This document shows, in pieces, positions 19,934-33,526 of a stretch of 64,000 nt of DNA. Both the position numbers and the translations under genes were made by a program. The DNA is taken from the NCBI GenBank assembly GCA_963930645.1, contig OZ005651.1, forward strand, positions 332,835,527-332,899,526, read 5' to 3'. How positions within the stretch are numbered: the stretch's first letter is position 1; each line of letters opens with the position of its first letter. The DNA is from Salticus scenicus (Eukaryota > Arthropoda > Arachnida > Araneae > Salticidae). The notes under the pieces are model-generated. The model was not told the origin of the DNA. It saw nothing but the letters and a program-made list of their open reading frames with translations, and made no database searches.

Positions 19934-21437
19934 TAGGGGAGAGTGGAGATGAATGGAACATTTTTCATGTTTTTATTGATAACGTCGGCCATATGTAATT
20001 CAGAATTTTGCAACACTGCTCATAAGCACACTTCAGTAATCAGTTACATATGAACATACTAACTTTAATGAAAAGATATCATTTTTAATTAATAATATTT
20101 TTTTTTTATATGCATGTGCATTGTCCCGTTCATCCCCACCTGTAGGGATGAATGGGACAGGACTGGAATTAACAAAGAAAAGAAAACAAAATGGAAAGTA
20201 AATAAATTTCTTTAAGTTAAATTTGTTTATGTGATTACTATGTATACACTATGAATATACTATGTATGCACTATGAATTTACTGATATTAACATAAACTG
20301 ATGTATTGACTCAAATTAACAACAAAAGACAAAAGTCCTTTGGTTCGTGCAGTTCCTAGTGCTCTAGGCTTTGGTAATTTAATTTAATAAGACCTAATAT
20401 AGATAAATAAATAAAGACACTAGAAAGAGATAAATCATTATAATAGAGTACAAATTATCCACATAAATATATATTTTTTCCCGACTGATTGGGAAAATCA
20501 ACATTCTATTCTGTATTACATTAATAATCACCAGGATTTATTTAATTAGCTTGATTGAAATTGTGATTTTAATCAAATTATTATTAGTTTATTTATTTAT
20601 TTATTTTAGTTATTGATTTAAGTTGCACTGGATATTCTAACTTATAATTTTTTTTAATCATAATTATTATAAACAAAAATCAGAACAATTAATTTCAATT
20701 TTTTTTTCTAAGTCCACAAAATTAAGAATCCTGATAATCAATATGGCTAATTTACATAATTAAAAATATAAAATTATTTTATAATGAATTAACTAACCTT
20801 ATATAGATCCTAGTAATTATTTAAAAAAAAAAAAAAACTGATCATCCTTAGCTTTTACTTATATTTCTTTATATTTAGCCTACTTGCACTAAATTCAAAT
20901 GTTACTTTTATAATTCCATGTAATAACTACTGAACTATAGGTTATAAAAATATTGAAAATATATTTAAGATTTGTTTTAATATAATTCTTGTGTACAATT
21001 TTAAATTAGTACATAGTGGGGAATGTCCCATTCATCCCCATTTAAACTGTCCCATTCATCCCAACCATAACATGATCATATAAAACAGGAAATGGGCTTT
21101 ATGAACAATTGTCAATATTCTTCTTCAATATCATAAACACAATAAAAGATTATGCCTTTTCACCATATACGAGTTATATTAACTTTAAACAACTAGTTAA
21201 TTTCTTAACTACTACCTAACTGAATCAGTAAAAACTTACTTTGGCAGCTGAAAAAGACACTTTAAAATTTTTTTTCTGCCCTTCTAAGGATAGCACAATT
21301 TTGAAACTACACTTGGTGAATGGCCTCAGTGCTGCCATACATCAGAAAAATTGTCAATTTTCCGGTGCTTGCAAAACATAAAAATTTTGCTATTGTGCCA
21401 TTCATCCTGCACCCCATTCAACCCCACTCTCTCCCTA
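19934..21437. mobile_element. Candidate 1.5-kb non-autonomous DNA transposon
   Basis: The left end TAGGGGAGAGTGGAGATGAA and right end read inwards TAGGGAGAGAGTGGGGTTGA form an imperfect inverted pair bounded by TA. The motif TGTCCCATTCATCCCC or its inverse recurs inside: a 38-bp palindrome at 20122-20159, two direct copies at about 21024-21062, and a related copy at 21397-21412. Repeated subterminal motifs of this kind often bind transposase. No transposase frame is present. Confidence 0.55.
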
Positions 21438-22373
21438 ATAACGCCGACTCAAAACGTTAGTTGCTATTGGAAATTTAACAAAGCATTTTATTAAATGTTA
21501 GTTACATATTCTGACCAACCTGTTTCAAAACTTTTGTACAGATTCTTGCATTTTAGATTTTTGTGCGTAAGTGGTCAATTACTGGCAGATTATTCTACAC
21601 GAAAATATTCACATTATAAACAATTTGCTTGTTTTAGGGCAGATTTGCAATCCAGATACGCATTTTAAATATTTTCTTCATATTGAAATCGCGAAAAATA
21701 AATAAGTGTATATATCAGGAGGATTGTGTTAACTTTACCTGAATTCAGGTAGGTATTTCATTTTGAATACTAGAATTTCAGTTTACCTGATAATTAAATT
21801 CAAAACACAAGACTTAAAATATCAATTTCATGACTTTTAAGCATAATTAAAATTAATATTTTTCCTTTATCGAAAGCAGAGCACCATTTGTTTTGAATTG
21901 CATATTTTGTCTCCTATTTATATATTCTAAGAAATTTTTACTAAAATTAAATTGCTTGAGTATCTCGCACTTAGTGCGAATTCTTTTAGGTATAAATCGT
22001 TTCTTACGTGTCTACTTGCATAGAGTCCTGCACGTGACATACACGTCCCGAAAGTTCCATGTAAAATCAATGCGAAACCTGGCAACTAATTTTCGTCAAC
22101 CTCGAAACTCTATATTATCCTTACCCAAATAAAAATGAAATCAACTGATACCTGAAATACTCCAAGCTAAACTTAGTTCGAAATAGGGAGAAATGTCCTA
22201 TTTCAATAGAATTATGAAAAATAGTCGATAATCTCATTTTACGGTATCAATTTTACTTAAATGTGTACTTATTTTCTTACTACTAATTAAATATGTATTT
22301 TTTTACTATTATTTAAGCATGAAGTTTTTCAACTGCAATAATATTATAAATTTTCGTATACCGGAACCCGACC
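21438..22373. other. AT-rich spacer, nothing recognised
   Basis: A 79-codon open frame at 21893-22132 has no recognisable domain and begins with a non-ATG codon; I do not call it a gene. Confidence 0.5.
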
Positions 22374-22375
22374 TA

Positions 22376-22590
22376 CAGTCGGTAACAAAAGTGTCCGAAC
22401 ACTAGCAAAAATTCCTGTGTAAAAAAAAAGTACACTTCATACGGTTTTGTTAAATAAATCCTTATCGAATCTTGTTCTTAGTCAGTGTAAGAACATGATT
22501 CGATAAGGATTTATTTAACAAAACCGTATGAAGTGTACTTTTTTTACATAGAAATTTTTGCTAGTGTTCTGACACTTTTGTCACCGACTG
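22376..22590. mobile_element. Tc1-type MITE, nearly perfect palindrome
   Basis: 215 bp flanked by TA (22374-22375 and 22591-22592). Ends are CAGTCGGTAACAAAAGTGTC and the inverse CAGTCGGTGACAAAAGTGTC. The arms are about 95 bp and nearly identical, and even the centre pairs (TGTTCTTA/TAAGAACA around a 7-nt loop), so the whole element would fold into one hairpin. No coding capacity. Confidence 0.9.
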
Positions 22591-22734
22591 TACTAAGTCC
22601 AAAATCGTATATCAGATTTGTAAGTGAAAACGAGAAAGTTTGAATCGTCCACCCCAAACTCCACCCCAATGCAATTAAAGTTGTTCAGCATGATTTAAAC
22701 CGAACATGCAGAAAAAATTGAATAAAAAATCTCT

Positions 22735-22830
22735 AACTTGCATCTCCACGGAGGGCATCCCCCACCTTAGGCCCAGATTCCTCGTGTAGACGATTAGCCG
22801 TAATCCTAATACCACACCACCTCTAACACA
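22735..22830 (+). repeat. SINE fragment (tail region)
   Basis: CCACGGAGGGCATCCCCCAC and the following bases match the tail of the SINE at 53870-54120 (CCACGGAGGGCATTCCCCTC). The tRNA-like head is missing, so this is a 5'-truncated copy. Confidence 0.6.
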
Positions 22831-22968
22831 TACTTATTTGCACAAGCATGCATTGATTTAAACCAACTTTCAGAAATGCAGAATGATATATTAATTTAAA
22901 AAAAAAACTTTCAAATTTTGGGCTAAGAAGAGAAAAGATGGGGTGGGGGGAATCGGTCTTCTTCTCTT

Positions 22969-22975
<7 letters not shown>

Positions 22976-23008
<33 letters not shown>
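22976..23008. repeat. (TA)n microsatellite
   Basis: About 16 uninterrupted TA units. Confidence 0.9.
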
Positions 23009-23012
<4 letters not shown>

Positions 23013-24285
23013 ACTGATCTTATTGAAATAAGAATTGTTCAAAAGATATTTTATTCTTGCACCTATCTTAGCTACACTCCTTAATTCCCTTCTATATATC
23101 GTGAAAATGAGAATAAATTGGATATCAAAGTAACTCAGAACAAATCTGATTTCGCTGATAAATTTAATTTTAATGGCTTTACAAAATGTACTGCATTGAA
23201 AGCCACTTTATTTAGAAGTATATCGAATGCAAAATAAAAAAATTGAATTATGTGAAATGTATCATTTACATTAACAGCATGGAAATAAACTAGACATCGA
23301 TAATTTGCATTTAAAATCTCTTTTACACACAAGAGACCGTTCATCGCTTTTAAAATATTAAGTTTATTTTACAATTCTAGAGGAGTAAAATATTTCAACG
23401 CATTCGTATCTGCAATGATCTTTCTTCTCACGTGCGCTTTCTGGAGAAAAAAACTGTTTTAATACCGAAACAGTATAAAACAGTGGGTGTAAGGAAAACA
23501 AATCTTTTGCGTCATTGTTTCCATGGCGACCAGACTTAAAAATCTTCTTTAGCGGCATCTCAAAGATTTCTGATAAAGAATCGTATCATAAAAATCACGT
23601 GAACAACATTCCGTTGACACTGATCCTCCCGTATTAAGTGAAATACTTTAGAACTCGTAAAACTAACCTGTAATTTGTGCGACGTCCTCTTTTCTAATAA
23701 TAGTGGTTTTATACCTTTCAAAAATGAAAACTAATCTAGAAGAAAATGAAGAAATTCTATGTCATTTATTATTTATATAAAAAGACTATATGATTTATAG
23801 CTAAAACAACTATTTTTCTAAATTCTAAGTGCTTTATCGATTTATTTAGCAGTACTAAATTTTCACTGGATAAAATATATATATATAAAAAAAAAAAAAT
23901 GAAAAGAAATTTTGTAATCTTTTCAGAGTTTTTTAACTGCATTATAATCCTCTTTGAAAATACTTTAAATTTCCGGTTATTTATTTAGTTTTTATTTATG
24001 TAAGATAAACTAATAATCAGAATTACATTGAATTTGTCATATAATCTGGGAATCATTCTTTATTATTCTTTCTTTTAATAAAATAAAATTATATGAATTT
24101 ACTTTTCCCCCCATCTTCAACAATAGCAACGATGATAATAATAATAAAGATTCCTCACTTATCGCACGTATACATTATTTCCCGTTAAAAGTACGGAATA
24201 TTATAACACTTGCCTAATGATCAAAACATTAAACTTTTTTCTCATCTTGATAAATTTCTAGCATTAACTTTTTGCCTAAACAACC

Positions 24286-24322
<37 letters not shown>

Positions 24323-27300
24323 TATAAATTTTTCTCCCATTAATACAAGTATTTTGGATTTCTTTCGATACTTGCATACTTCTCTAATGTGAACCCATGG
24401 AGGAAATGCACACAATAAGTTTTCGAAGTAAACACCGCACTTCTGCTTACTTTTTGTCGCTAATGAAGGATCGTGTTTAATATTTCGACCCGAAACAACT
24501 GTTGCTTGTTTCTGCAATTTATGATATTTGCTTATGGAATTTTTTTATTCTTCATTATTCAACTCCCATGTTTTGGTGCTGTAAAATTCAGTATGTAGGG
24601 AATACTTTATCAACATGCGGTAATATTGAATACTAAACTTAAAGACTGCGGCTTGCATGCAATTACAATGAATATCCATTTAAACTGTGAGAGAAAAAAT
24701 TCTTAAAGGGATATGGCTATCATAAATTTTCTTTATAAATTTCTACCGAAGAGTTATGAAAACTTTCATACATGTGCATTGGAATATAATAATATTAAGT
24801 ATATTACAATTTCTTAAAAACTATTTAAATTAAAAAAAATTCAGAATTTTTATTTATTTATATATTTTACTTGTTTAACTCAGTTCTACTTTATTATAGT
24901 TTAACAATATATTCTAAGCATCTGTGGGTATTACTTTGATTTCAGTGATAAGTTAAATTAAAAAAAAATTAATAAAAAAAAAAAAAATTTTTTAATGCTA
25001 AAAATTTCCTTTGAATTTCAGCATAAACAAAAGTTTATTTATTTATTTTAAATGAAGGAATCCATAAACTAATATCCAAATATGTCACGGGTCCCGCTAA
25101 GACGTGCCTGTTTTTTGCCATAGAAAGAAGCCCCGCTTCATTTTCTATAGCGAAGGCCAGAAGAAAGTCATTCACTATGGATGACTGAACGCTTTGATGG
25201 CGTGTTAGCAATATTTATATTATTATTAATAATACTTGTTGACGGAAGGTATTCTTGTGATCGACAGACGGCACATGTTCTGACATTTCTGACGGGGAAA
25301 ATGTCCTTAAATTTCATAAGTTGTCCGAAATTTCCTGAAATTTTCAGTTGTTATGCTATATATTAACATTTAAACTATCAAATGAGTCGATCAAACCTGA
25401 AATTCGTGCTGTATTGCAAAAATATTTTGCCACAAAGTTAGTTTAAATAGTAATGAAATAAATAAATAATTGCACTGTAATTTCCAAAAAACTTGCAGCA
25501 ATTATTTCGGAGGGAAATAATAGCAGAAAATGTAGGCCTCAAAAAACGAGCAACCCACTTAGATATTGCTCTATCAAAAAAGATGTGCTTTTTGATATAG
25601 AAATTATTAAAAAACACCAACCTGTAAAAAATCTTTTGGAATGAAAGCCACATAGTAACATGTTTTAGTAGAGTTTTTGTTGCTGCAATTAATGTTAGAC
25701 TTTTTAATTTCAAAATAGTGAGCCAAATGCTCTATTTTTATGTCATTTTAAATTTTCTTGTACTTATTTAAAATATACTTGTTAATTTTCTTTTTTATGT
25801 TTTGCCATTTTGTTGTAGGTGTCAGTCCTGAGAAATTTTTGAAAGATCGCGTCAAAAAGCAGGCTGGAATAAGCAATTTCTCTTGTATTTTAACACAATG
25901 AAAACTACATATTTTTCTCTTTAGGTAAACTACCTGTTTTTATCCATATTCAGTAAATTCCAGTTGTCTCACTGCTGTAGGTAGACCAGCAATATTGTCG
26001 TAAAAATATGTCAAAAATATATGTCCTGATATTTCACTTTCTGTTTGTACTACTCCCGATAAGTTTAGAATACAATGTTAAACTATAATAATGTAAACCC
26101 AAGGGGGAAATAGATAATTAGTTAGCAAAAAGCATTTAATTAATTTGTTTTTCTTTTGTATAATTTTAAACTTTGAAATAACTTTTGATAGATATGCCTA
26201 AATGAATATGCTTTCAAATGTTCATTCTTCAGAAACAGTAATTTACAAAAAGATTTATAACGTACAGGTCCCTTTAATTTGAGTAAACTTATTTTTTATA
26301 ATTTAAGAAAGTTCTTAAAATTCTACGAAATGTAATAAACATATTCTCAATGATCAATTCTTTAGGATTTGAAAACTTTTAAAACAACTATGAAAGTGGA
26401 TGGGGGGACATTGAAAATTGTTCTTCGAAATTACTGTCTTAAAAATATGGAAGTCTGCATACATATGCAATAAAATGTATCAGTATTAAATATATTAATT
26501 TTTTTTCGAAAATTTATTAAAATTAAAAGTATTAAAATTCAAAATTTTTAAATTTTTCGAAAAATGCTTAAACGATCCATGTGACTCAGTTTTTAAAATT
26601 TCACCTCTACTTTACATTATTATAATTTATATAATTTATCAATATACTATTTATAAACATATTTGTGCATTACTTTGTAGATTAATTGATAAGTTAATTT
26701 TTTAAAAATGTTATTATTAATTTCAATAGTTTTTCGAGAAGTTTGATATATTAAACATTAACACGTTTTAATGCTTATGTATGCTAACTTTAACAACTCT
26801 AAGACAGTAAATTGGAAAACAATTCTCAGCATCCACCATCCCCTTAATTATACGTAGAAGTAAAATAATTATACTAAATAAACATAAAATATTGCAGCTT
26901 TGAATGACCCGTATCGTCAGTAACGCCGTATCTACTGAATTTCGGCGCAAGCGTCTTGAAATCCATTCACCCGAAGTCTGCTTTTCGGTATTAGTTGAAA
27001 AGTGGTGAGAAAATACCAACTCAAAGAACAGTCCACCTCAGTTCACCATGATACTGATTTTAGGAGTTAGGTGAAAATTTTCGGAAATTTCTTCATGTAT
27101 TATTTACACTTAATAAATGCAATTTGATACAATTTTCTACAGCAAAATCTATATCCGGAAAATGACAAATCATTGTAAGGGACTACTGTTATTTTTATCC
27201 ACGCTTCAAAGGAGTTGATTTTACCTTTTTTTTCCCCCAATACGTAATTGGATACTGCTTCAACTAATAACGAAAAAATATGTAACATTTGTCATTTATC

Positions 27301-28502
27301 CGAGCGCAGAGCAGAATATTTTTATAACATTTTAATTTTTAACGATATATTTAAAATACACAAGATTTAAAAGCCAATTTCTGTAGTTGTCAGTATCTGA
27401 AATCAATTAGTCAGTGAAGACATTTATAGACTGACCGTTATGATCGGTATTGAATGTCACACAAGTTCGCTATCTGTCCCACAAGTTCGCTATCTGTCCC
27501 ACAAATATCCCATCATTAAAAATGTAAATATATGGTAAAATTTGACTTAATTCTGTCCCGTATTAGCTTAATATATATTTCAGGGGGAATATCTGTCCTG
27601 TGCTACTATAACTTAAGAAAACTGGTATTTTATCCCTGAGAATATATGGTAACCGCTAAGTTCACCTGCTTTATAGCGAGTAACATTCCTAATATAGAGA
27701 TTGCCTAAAGCAGCAGAGAAGCAAGATGACGCAGGGTCAAGCAACAACCAAACGAAGAAGTTTAACCCGTTCCTTGGCGAAAACGAACCCAGGAATGCAG
27801 GCTTCCCGGGTGCCGTACTCAGCATTTACGCAAGTTTACGTCTTCGTCGGCGTAAATAGAAATAATAAATATTTAACTTCATTAGTGTGGGTCACGGCGA
27901 GGTTTCCTAAAAGACAGTTAATAGCTTAAATACATACATTTCTGGATTAAATTTGATTATCGACGATCAGACTTCCGTGTTTGTAAAAACTTTCTCACAG
28001 ATAATTTTTCGTTTATGATAAATAATGAATTTAAATTTCTTTTTGTTCATAAAGAGGTAGAAGTGATGGGCAATTTAATTTTCATTGTGAGAGATGGTAG
28101 TTTTTTTCCTTAAAGAATGGTGCATTGTTATTTATTTATTTATTTTTAATGATATTAGTGTTTTATTTTCTTACTTAATTATACACCCAACGAATGTATG
28201 CATTTATATATTTATTGAGATAGATTGATTTCTGACTGTTTATTTTGTGCTGTCGTATGAAGTTTAACGTTTTAAATGATTAAGGCCATTCTTAATATTA
28301 AATAATTTAACTATAAATTCTTCCCTTATTTTAAATATATTTTCGCTCTATTATTATAATTTTTATGAATGAACTTAGATTTTTATCATATTTTGAGAAA
28401 ATGGAAAAAAGGCTTTGAGAGATGCTTCAAGAATTTATTTTGACAGGCTTTCAATTATTATAGGAGTATCATTTCAAAATTTCGTAACTATAATTGTATC
28501 TC
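23009..28502. other. 5.5 kb AT-rich spacer, no gene recognised
   Basis: No exon could be supported. 24480-24530 resembles 41040-41090 (both read through AAACAAC.GTTG..TGTTT). 24870-24960 loosely resembles 26600-26700. 25181-25366 is an ATG-led frame whose N-terminus looks like a signal peptide (see findings). 27465-27504 holds two direct copies of CACAAGTTCGCTATCTGTCC. 27640-27920 is less AT-rich with overlapping short frames on both strands and no recognisable product. Confidence 0.5.
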
Positions 28503-28679
28503 AGCTGCCAACCTAATCCGGCAAATTGTTAGTACCGCCCCTTTTTCTACACCAGTCATTTCTTAGAGTTTTTTTCTTCTTAATGCATCGCAAATATATT
28601 TGAAGAAAATTACTTTAAAAATTAATTGGTGTAAAAAAAATGGGCGGTACTAACAAATTGCCGGATTAGGTTGGCAGCT
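28503..28679. mobile_element. 177-bp MITE with 38-bp inverted repeats
   Basis: The ends AGCTGCCAACCTAATCCGGC continue for 38 bp in both arms with one mismatch, then degrade by about 52 bp. The interior is AT-rich with no coding frame. The target duplication is unclear, so the superfamily is unassigned. Confidence 0.8.
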
Positions 28680-29097
28680 CTGCTGTATCCAACAGAGAAA
28701 TATGTTCAAGAATTAAATGTTCTTTTATATTAAAAATATAAATATTGCTATACAAATTCCTTAAAATACTAGAGATTATCTATATTGAAAGGTATGCGAC
28801 AACAAAATTTTATGAGTTATATAGAAAATTTTATTAAAAAAAAGAAAAGAAAAAAAAAATGTATATTTGTACATATATCTTTTCGATTTATTCATCTACT
28901 TGTTTTCTTTAAATAATTTTAAATGGGGGAAAAAAAAAGTTATATCTGATTTACAGGTTGAAGTCATTGATTATTATGAATTTTCATACTCAAAGAAATA
29001 TTTTCAAAGCCTGTTAAAAATTGCTTTTATTCCACTGCATAATGCAGTTAACAGCTGATAGATGGAAAGAGTCAAGATTTAATCGTAGGCAGTTTTC

Positions 29098-29210
29098 TGT
29101 AAGTTTCTCGAATAACCTCGTAAATATGGGCTAGGATCCCTCAGAAAAAACCTACCCCAGCCTTAGATCCCTAGTGTAGAAATAACGCCTTAACTCACAA
29201 ATCAACTCAC
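29098..29210 (+). repeat. SINE fragment
   Basis: GTAAATATGGGCTAGGATCC ... CCCTAGTGTAG matches the central and tail parts of the SINE at 53870-54120 (GTAAATACGGGATAGGAACC ... TCCTAGTGCAG). The poly(C) segment is missing. Confidence 0.55.
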
Positions 29211-31004
29211 AGTATAATGCTTATATCGAAAACATAGCTTTACAGACACTGTTTTCTCTATCCATTCTGAAATTCATAATAATAAAATAAAATGCACAAA
29301 TTTTCTCACTTCTTGTCAAATTCGTGATTGAAAAAGGAATAGAAGAACTACGCAACAAAAAATTACCTACAGGACATTAATTTCAAGTCTATTTAAAAAA
29401 AAAAATCATAATTAAAATTATTTCTCTTGATTGTATATGAAAATAGATCTAATATAGGAAGTGGGGATGCGAAATTAATTTTTTTTTTTTATGTCTACTC
29501 TCTCTGCTTTCCACATTTTCTTTAAAATTATCAAAGAATATACCATGGGTAAGAACACTTAAACATTATACCATATAAAACTTACCTTTTACTACTAATT
29601 AAAAATAAGATTAAAATTTAAAATCGGCACCCTTTAAAGCATTTAAAAAAATTTCTTAAACAATTGCTACCTTAAAAAGGAAAGGTTGATAAATTTAGTA
29701 GCTTTAAACTTTCACTTTGAAACGTTATGTCTTTTGAAACAGAATTAATTTTAAAGGTTTTTTTTTAACACAATTCATTATTAACAGTGAGTTTATTGGG
29801 AAAAAAAAAAAATTAAAAAATATATATATATATATATATATATTAGTGTTTTGTTCATCAAATATCTGTTACTGGTATTATATTCTTCTCTGCCCAAATG
29901 ACCACTTGTATTGTCTTTCAAGTTTTGTCACTATTAATGCAATGCGTAATTACTGTAATATATATTAAATGATTTTAATGATGCACTTCCTCTAAGAGTC
30001 TATAATTAATCTTCCCACTCGTTTTGGATCAAAGAACGGTGAGGTAACGCTTATTCTGTCGTTTCCTTTTAATTAGAAACTTCGTTTGTTAGAAAATTAA
30101 ATAGTATAGTGTATAGACTGAGAAAATTTTCTTTTCTAAAAGTATTTTACTTCTGTTTCGAAGGCTATGCGCTTATTAAATTATCGAATTGGGAGTTTAT
30201 TATAATTCAGAATTTTGTTCGTACATAAAATATTATTCATGTATTATTTTTGGAATTTCTTATGTTTTTCTTTCAAAACTGTGTATAAGCTATTCCAGAT
30301 GTCAATCTTTTTTTTTTTTTTTTTTTTTTAATTTTTAATGCGTTTTTAAAATTGTTGATAATTTTCACACTGTAATATTTATTTTAATTTATGTAGTTTA
30401 GCGGGGAAATAATTTTCTGTCCTTTACAGTATTGCTTGAAGAGGGGGGGGGGGGGATAACGCTGGTAGTTTTATTCACCCATAAGTGATATTAGTTTCAA
30501 TATAATAATGCTAAAAAGTAAATTTCTAGCCCCCTCACGCCCCACACTCGTATTTTTTAAGTTAACTAAACTGAAAATCAACCAATTTTCATTTTCACAA
30601 ATGGTTTTATTTTAAAGTACATTATCCCAAATGCAGTCAGTAATTTCAGAGGAAACTGTCATAAATTTCTCCTTTCCCCCTTCTTTTAGAAAATAAAGCC
30701 CAGAATGTTTACATGACCTAGTTTCTATGACCAAACAAGAGCATTTCGACTGATTATTTTATTATTTGTTTAGTTTGTTTTTAAATTAATTGCAACCCGT
30801 TTTATTATTTTAAATAGTTATTTTTTTATTTACTAAGGTACGGCCCCTAGTCACTCCGCTTGCCAACTCTTTCGAAGCTCTACTCGTTTGATCGCAGTTT
30901 TGCTTTTTTAACACGCTTTTATTAGCTTCATCTGTATGTATGTTTGTATGCGCTCTGGGAGCAAACAAAAAATCTATATTGTAAAAAAAGACTTTCCCTA
31001 CGTG
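29211..31004. other. AT-rich spacer with microsatellites
   Basis: (TA)n at about 29820-29843, a T run at 30309-30329 and a G run at about 30445-30456. 30896-30950 (TTAGCTTCATCTGTATGTATG) is a TGTATG-rich stretch. No gene seen. Confidence 0.5.
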
Positions 31005-31085
31005 AACGCTGTGGCTGTGAGGTAATGCTCTGGGTTACGAACCTAAAGATCTAACGTTCGAGCCCAGTCAGGGGTGATTTTTTAA
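31005..31085 (+). repeat. tRNA-related sequence, probable SINE head
   Basis: GTGGCTGTGAGGTAATGCTC resembles a Pol III A box region and ACGTTCGAGCCCAG at about 31056-31070 is a good B box. The cloverleaf is not convincing, so a tRNA-derived SINE head or tRNA pseudogene is more likely than a working tRNA. A T run follows. Confidence 0.5.
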
Positions 31086-32995
31086 AAATGGTTTTTGTTT
31101 AATTCTAAATTATTTTATAATCACCCTGTAATATGGTGTGTCACTTAGACAATTTTTTCTTACCCTGCATTTTAATACTATAAAGATAGATATTTTGTGC
31201 TTTTTAGTTCACATTTCAATAAAAGCGTCTTCTTTAATTTTTTAAAAGTATAATTTTATTACTGAATAGTGCATAACACAAAAACAATAGCAGAACATTA
31301 TAGAAATTCTCATATTTCAAATAAAATTGGAATACAGAATATTTAATTTTATATCGTCTATTTAAATAAAATATGTCTGTAATTTGTCTTAACATTCATC
31401 ACTTTGCTATGCTAGTACTGCAATACATCATTTTTTAATGGTTCATAAATAATAACAGTAATAATAAAAGCAACGCCGAAATAAAGAAAAGTGAATAATT
31501 TCTGCTGCCAACCAATAATTTAATATCAGACGCATGCGCAAAGAAGTTATGATGTAACCATTTTGCATGCATTAACTTACGTTTAGGAGATCAGTACTTC
31601 AAATTAATCGAGCGTATTTTATGCAGAAAAATTATTAATTTTATTTTTTAATACAGTTTGAAATGTACGTTGGCGAGAATTAATGATCGAATTCTAGTTA
31701 TTATTCGTATACGTTAATATAAAATTTACAAATGGATATCTTTGTATTTTACGCATTTATTAAACGTTGAATCAAAAATTGAAGCATTCTGTAAAATCAG
31801 GAAATTTCTTGAAACTTTGTATAAATTTAGCTCAGTAAGAAACAAAATCTGGAAAAAAAAAAGCGAGTCATTTGTATTGGAATTCTTTTATTTGTAAAAT
31901 ATTTATGTGCATGCGAAATTTCAAATTGTGTCATGCCTTTTTTTTTTTTTTTTTTCTTTCCACCCTTCTCTTTCTTTTAAATTGAAAACGCTGATTTAAT
32001 TTCCTGGTTCCCATGATTTCACATCATATCATATAGCATAAGATATTTTCATTTATTTTTTATCTGGAACAAAATGTTTTAAACTAGTTTGACATAATTT
32101 GACTTACTTTTGTACGGATACTTTCTCTCTCTTAATTTTGGAGTTCAATTACATTTTCAACTATATCTACTCTGAAACATGAATTTTGACCTGGATATTT
32201 TTTTTTTTTAATATAAATTTTGCGTTTTTGAGGGAAACAAAGTGAACGAAAATTGAATTTAAGGTTACTCTCGAAATACTTATTGCTTGAACAAATGCAA
32301 AGAAATAATATGAATAAGCCTTACTTTCCTTTACTTATCTTAAATGAGGTTACTTTACACATGTTTTGAAATTTTAGAATAAAAATTAGCTAAGAACGAA
32401 AGTAATTTGCTTTTCTGTTCCACCTTTTTATAATTGGTTTTTAGAAGTTGTACATTAAATTCAGGGCATATTCAGTTTAATTTAAACTTACTCAATCATA
32501 GTTTATTTAATAAGTATACATCTACCAAACTTAATTTAAAATTTCGAGTTTGAGTAAAAAATAAGATGTCCTCTTTCAAGATAATTATTTTTAAGGATTA
32601 CATTTTATTGTTGCAAAAAAAAGTATTGATTTTAGTAATTTTTAACTTTTAAGCCATTTAACCGCAACCCTTTGCATATCTTAAAAAATTATAAATAAAA
32701 ATCGCCTCTGTTTATATTTAAAATATTTATTACCTAAATTCATAGCTCATTTCATCGGTAAATGTTATCCATTTTTAAAGAATAAGATTTTCTAGAAAAA
32801 GCGAAAATGTAAATGAAATGTTTTTAAAGGGCGAAAAATTATTTAATATTATAAATTATTTAATTTCTGTTTCAAAGATCGTATCTGTGTATAAATGATA
32901 CTCTTTTGAAGTATAAGTCTTCATTTGATGATTTGAAAATAAACTTGGTAACTATTGGCATAATCGCAAAACTTTTTTCGCAGTACATTTATTAT
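31086..32995. other. AT-rich spacer, nothing recognised
   Basis: No supported gene, RNA or paired repeat. T run at about 31939-31955. Confidence 0.5.
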
Positions 32996-32999
32996 TTAA

Positions 33000-33219
33000 C
33001 CCTTAAATGCATGGATTTTTTTCCAAAAAAGTTGTATTTAACTGTAAGAAACTTTTATTACGCAGAAAACGCAACGAAAGAAAAAAGAAACAGATTTATT
33101 TTTTATGTAATGGGCTAATTTATATGATGTATATAGATTAAATAATGGAAACTTTCCCAAAGACTACCAAAAATCCTTTATTTTCATGTTGCAGAAATGC
33201 TACATTATGCATTTAAGGG
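33000..33219. mobile_element. piggyBac-type MITE with TTAA duplication
   Basis: 220 bp between TTAA (32996-32999) and TTAA (33220-33223). The 13-bp terminal inverted repeats CCCTTAAATGCAT (33000-33012 and inverted at 33207-33219) are perfect. TTAA targets with CCC-initial ends are diagnostic of piggyBac. An open frame at 32906-33118 runs into it and is not a gene. Confidence 0.85.
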
Positions 33220-33356
33220 TTAAAATTATTTGCCATTATGAATGCGAGCGATTTTCATCTCAGACAAATTTGACACTAAATGGCGAAAAAAAGTCAATTT
33301 TGTGCCCTGTACACGACAGGTGAAAAAATGTCCTCCAAATTTACTTTCATCTTTAA

Positions 33357-33396
<40 letters not shown>

Positions 33397-33526
33397 TTTT
33401 AAATTATCCCAGATCTATGGTTCAACCATCTGTTTCAAATATATTTACAAGCTCTTTTGAAAAATACTCTCATATTAAAATTTACACACGCGAGGGTAGG
33501 GGGGGGGTGAGGAGTGATGTTCTACA

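Noticed and set aside
31005..31085. Functional tRNA gene
   Set aside because: Pol III boxes are plausible but a full cloverleaf and anticodon arm could not be drawn.
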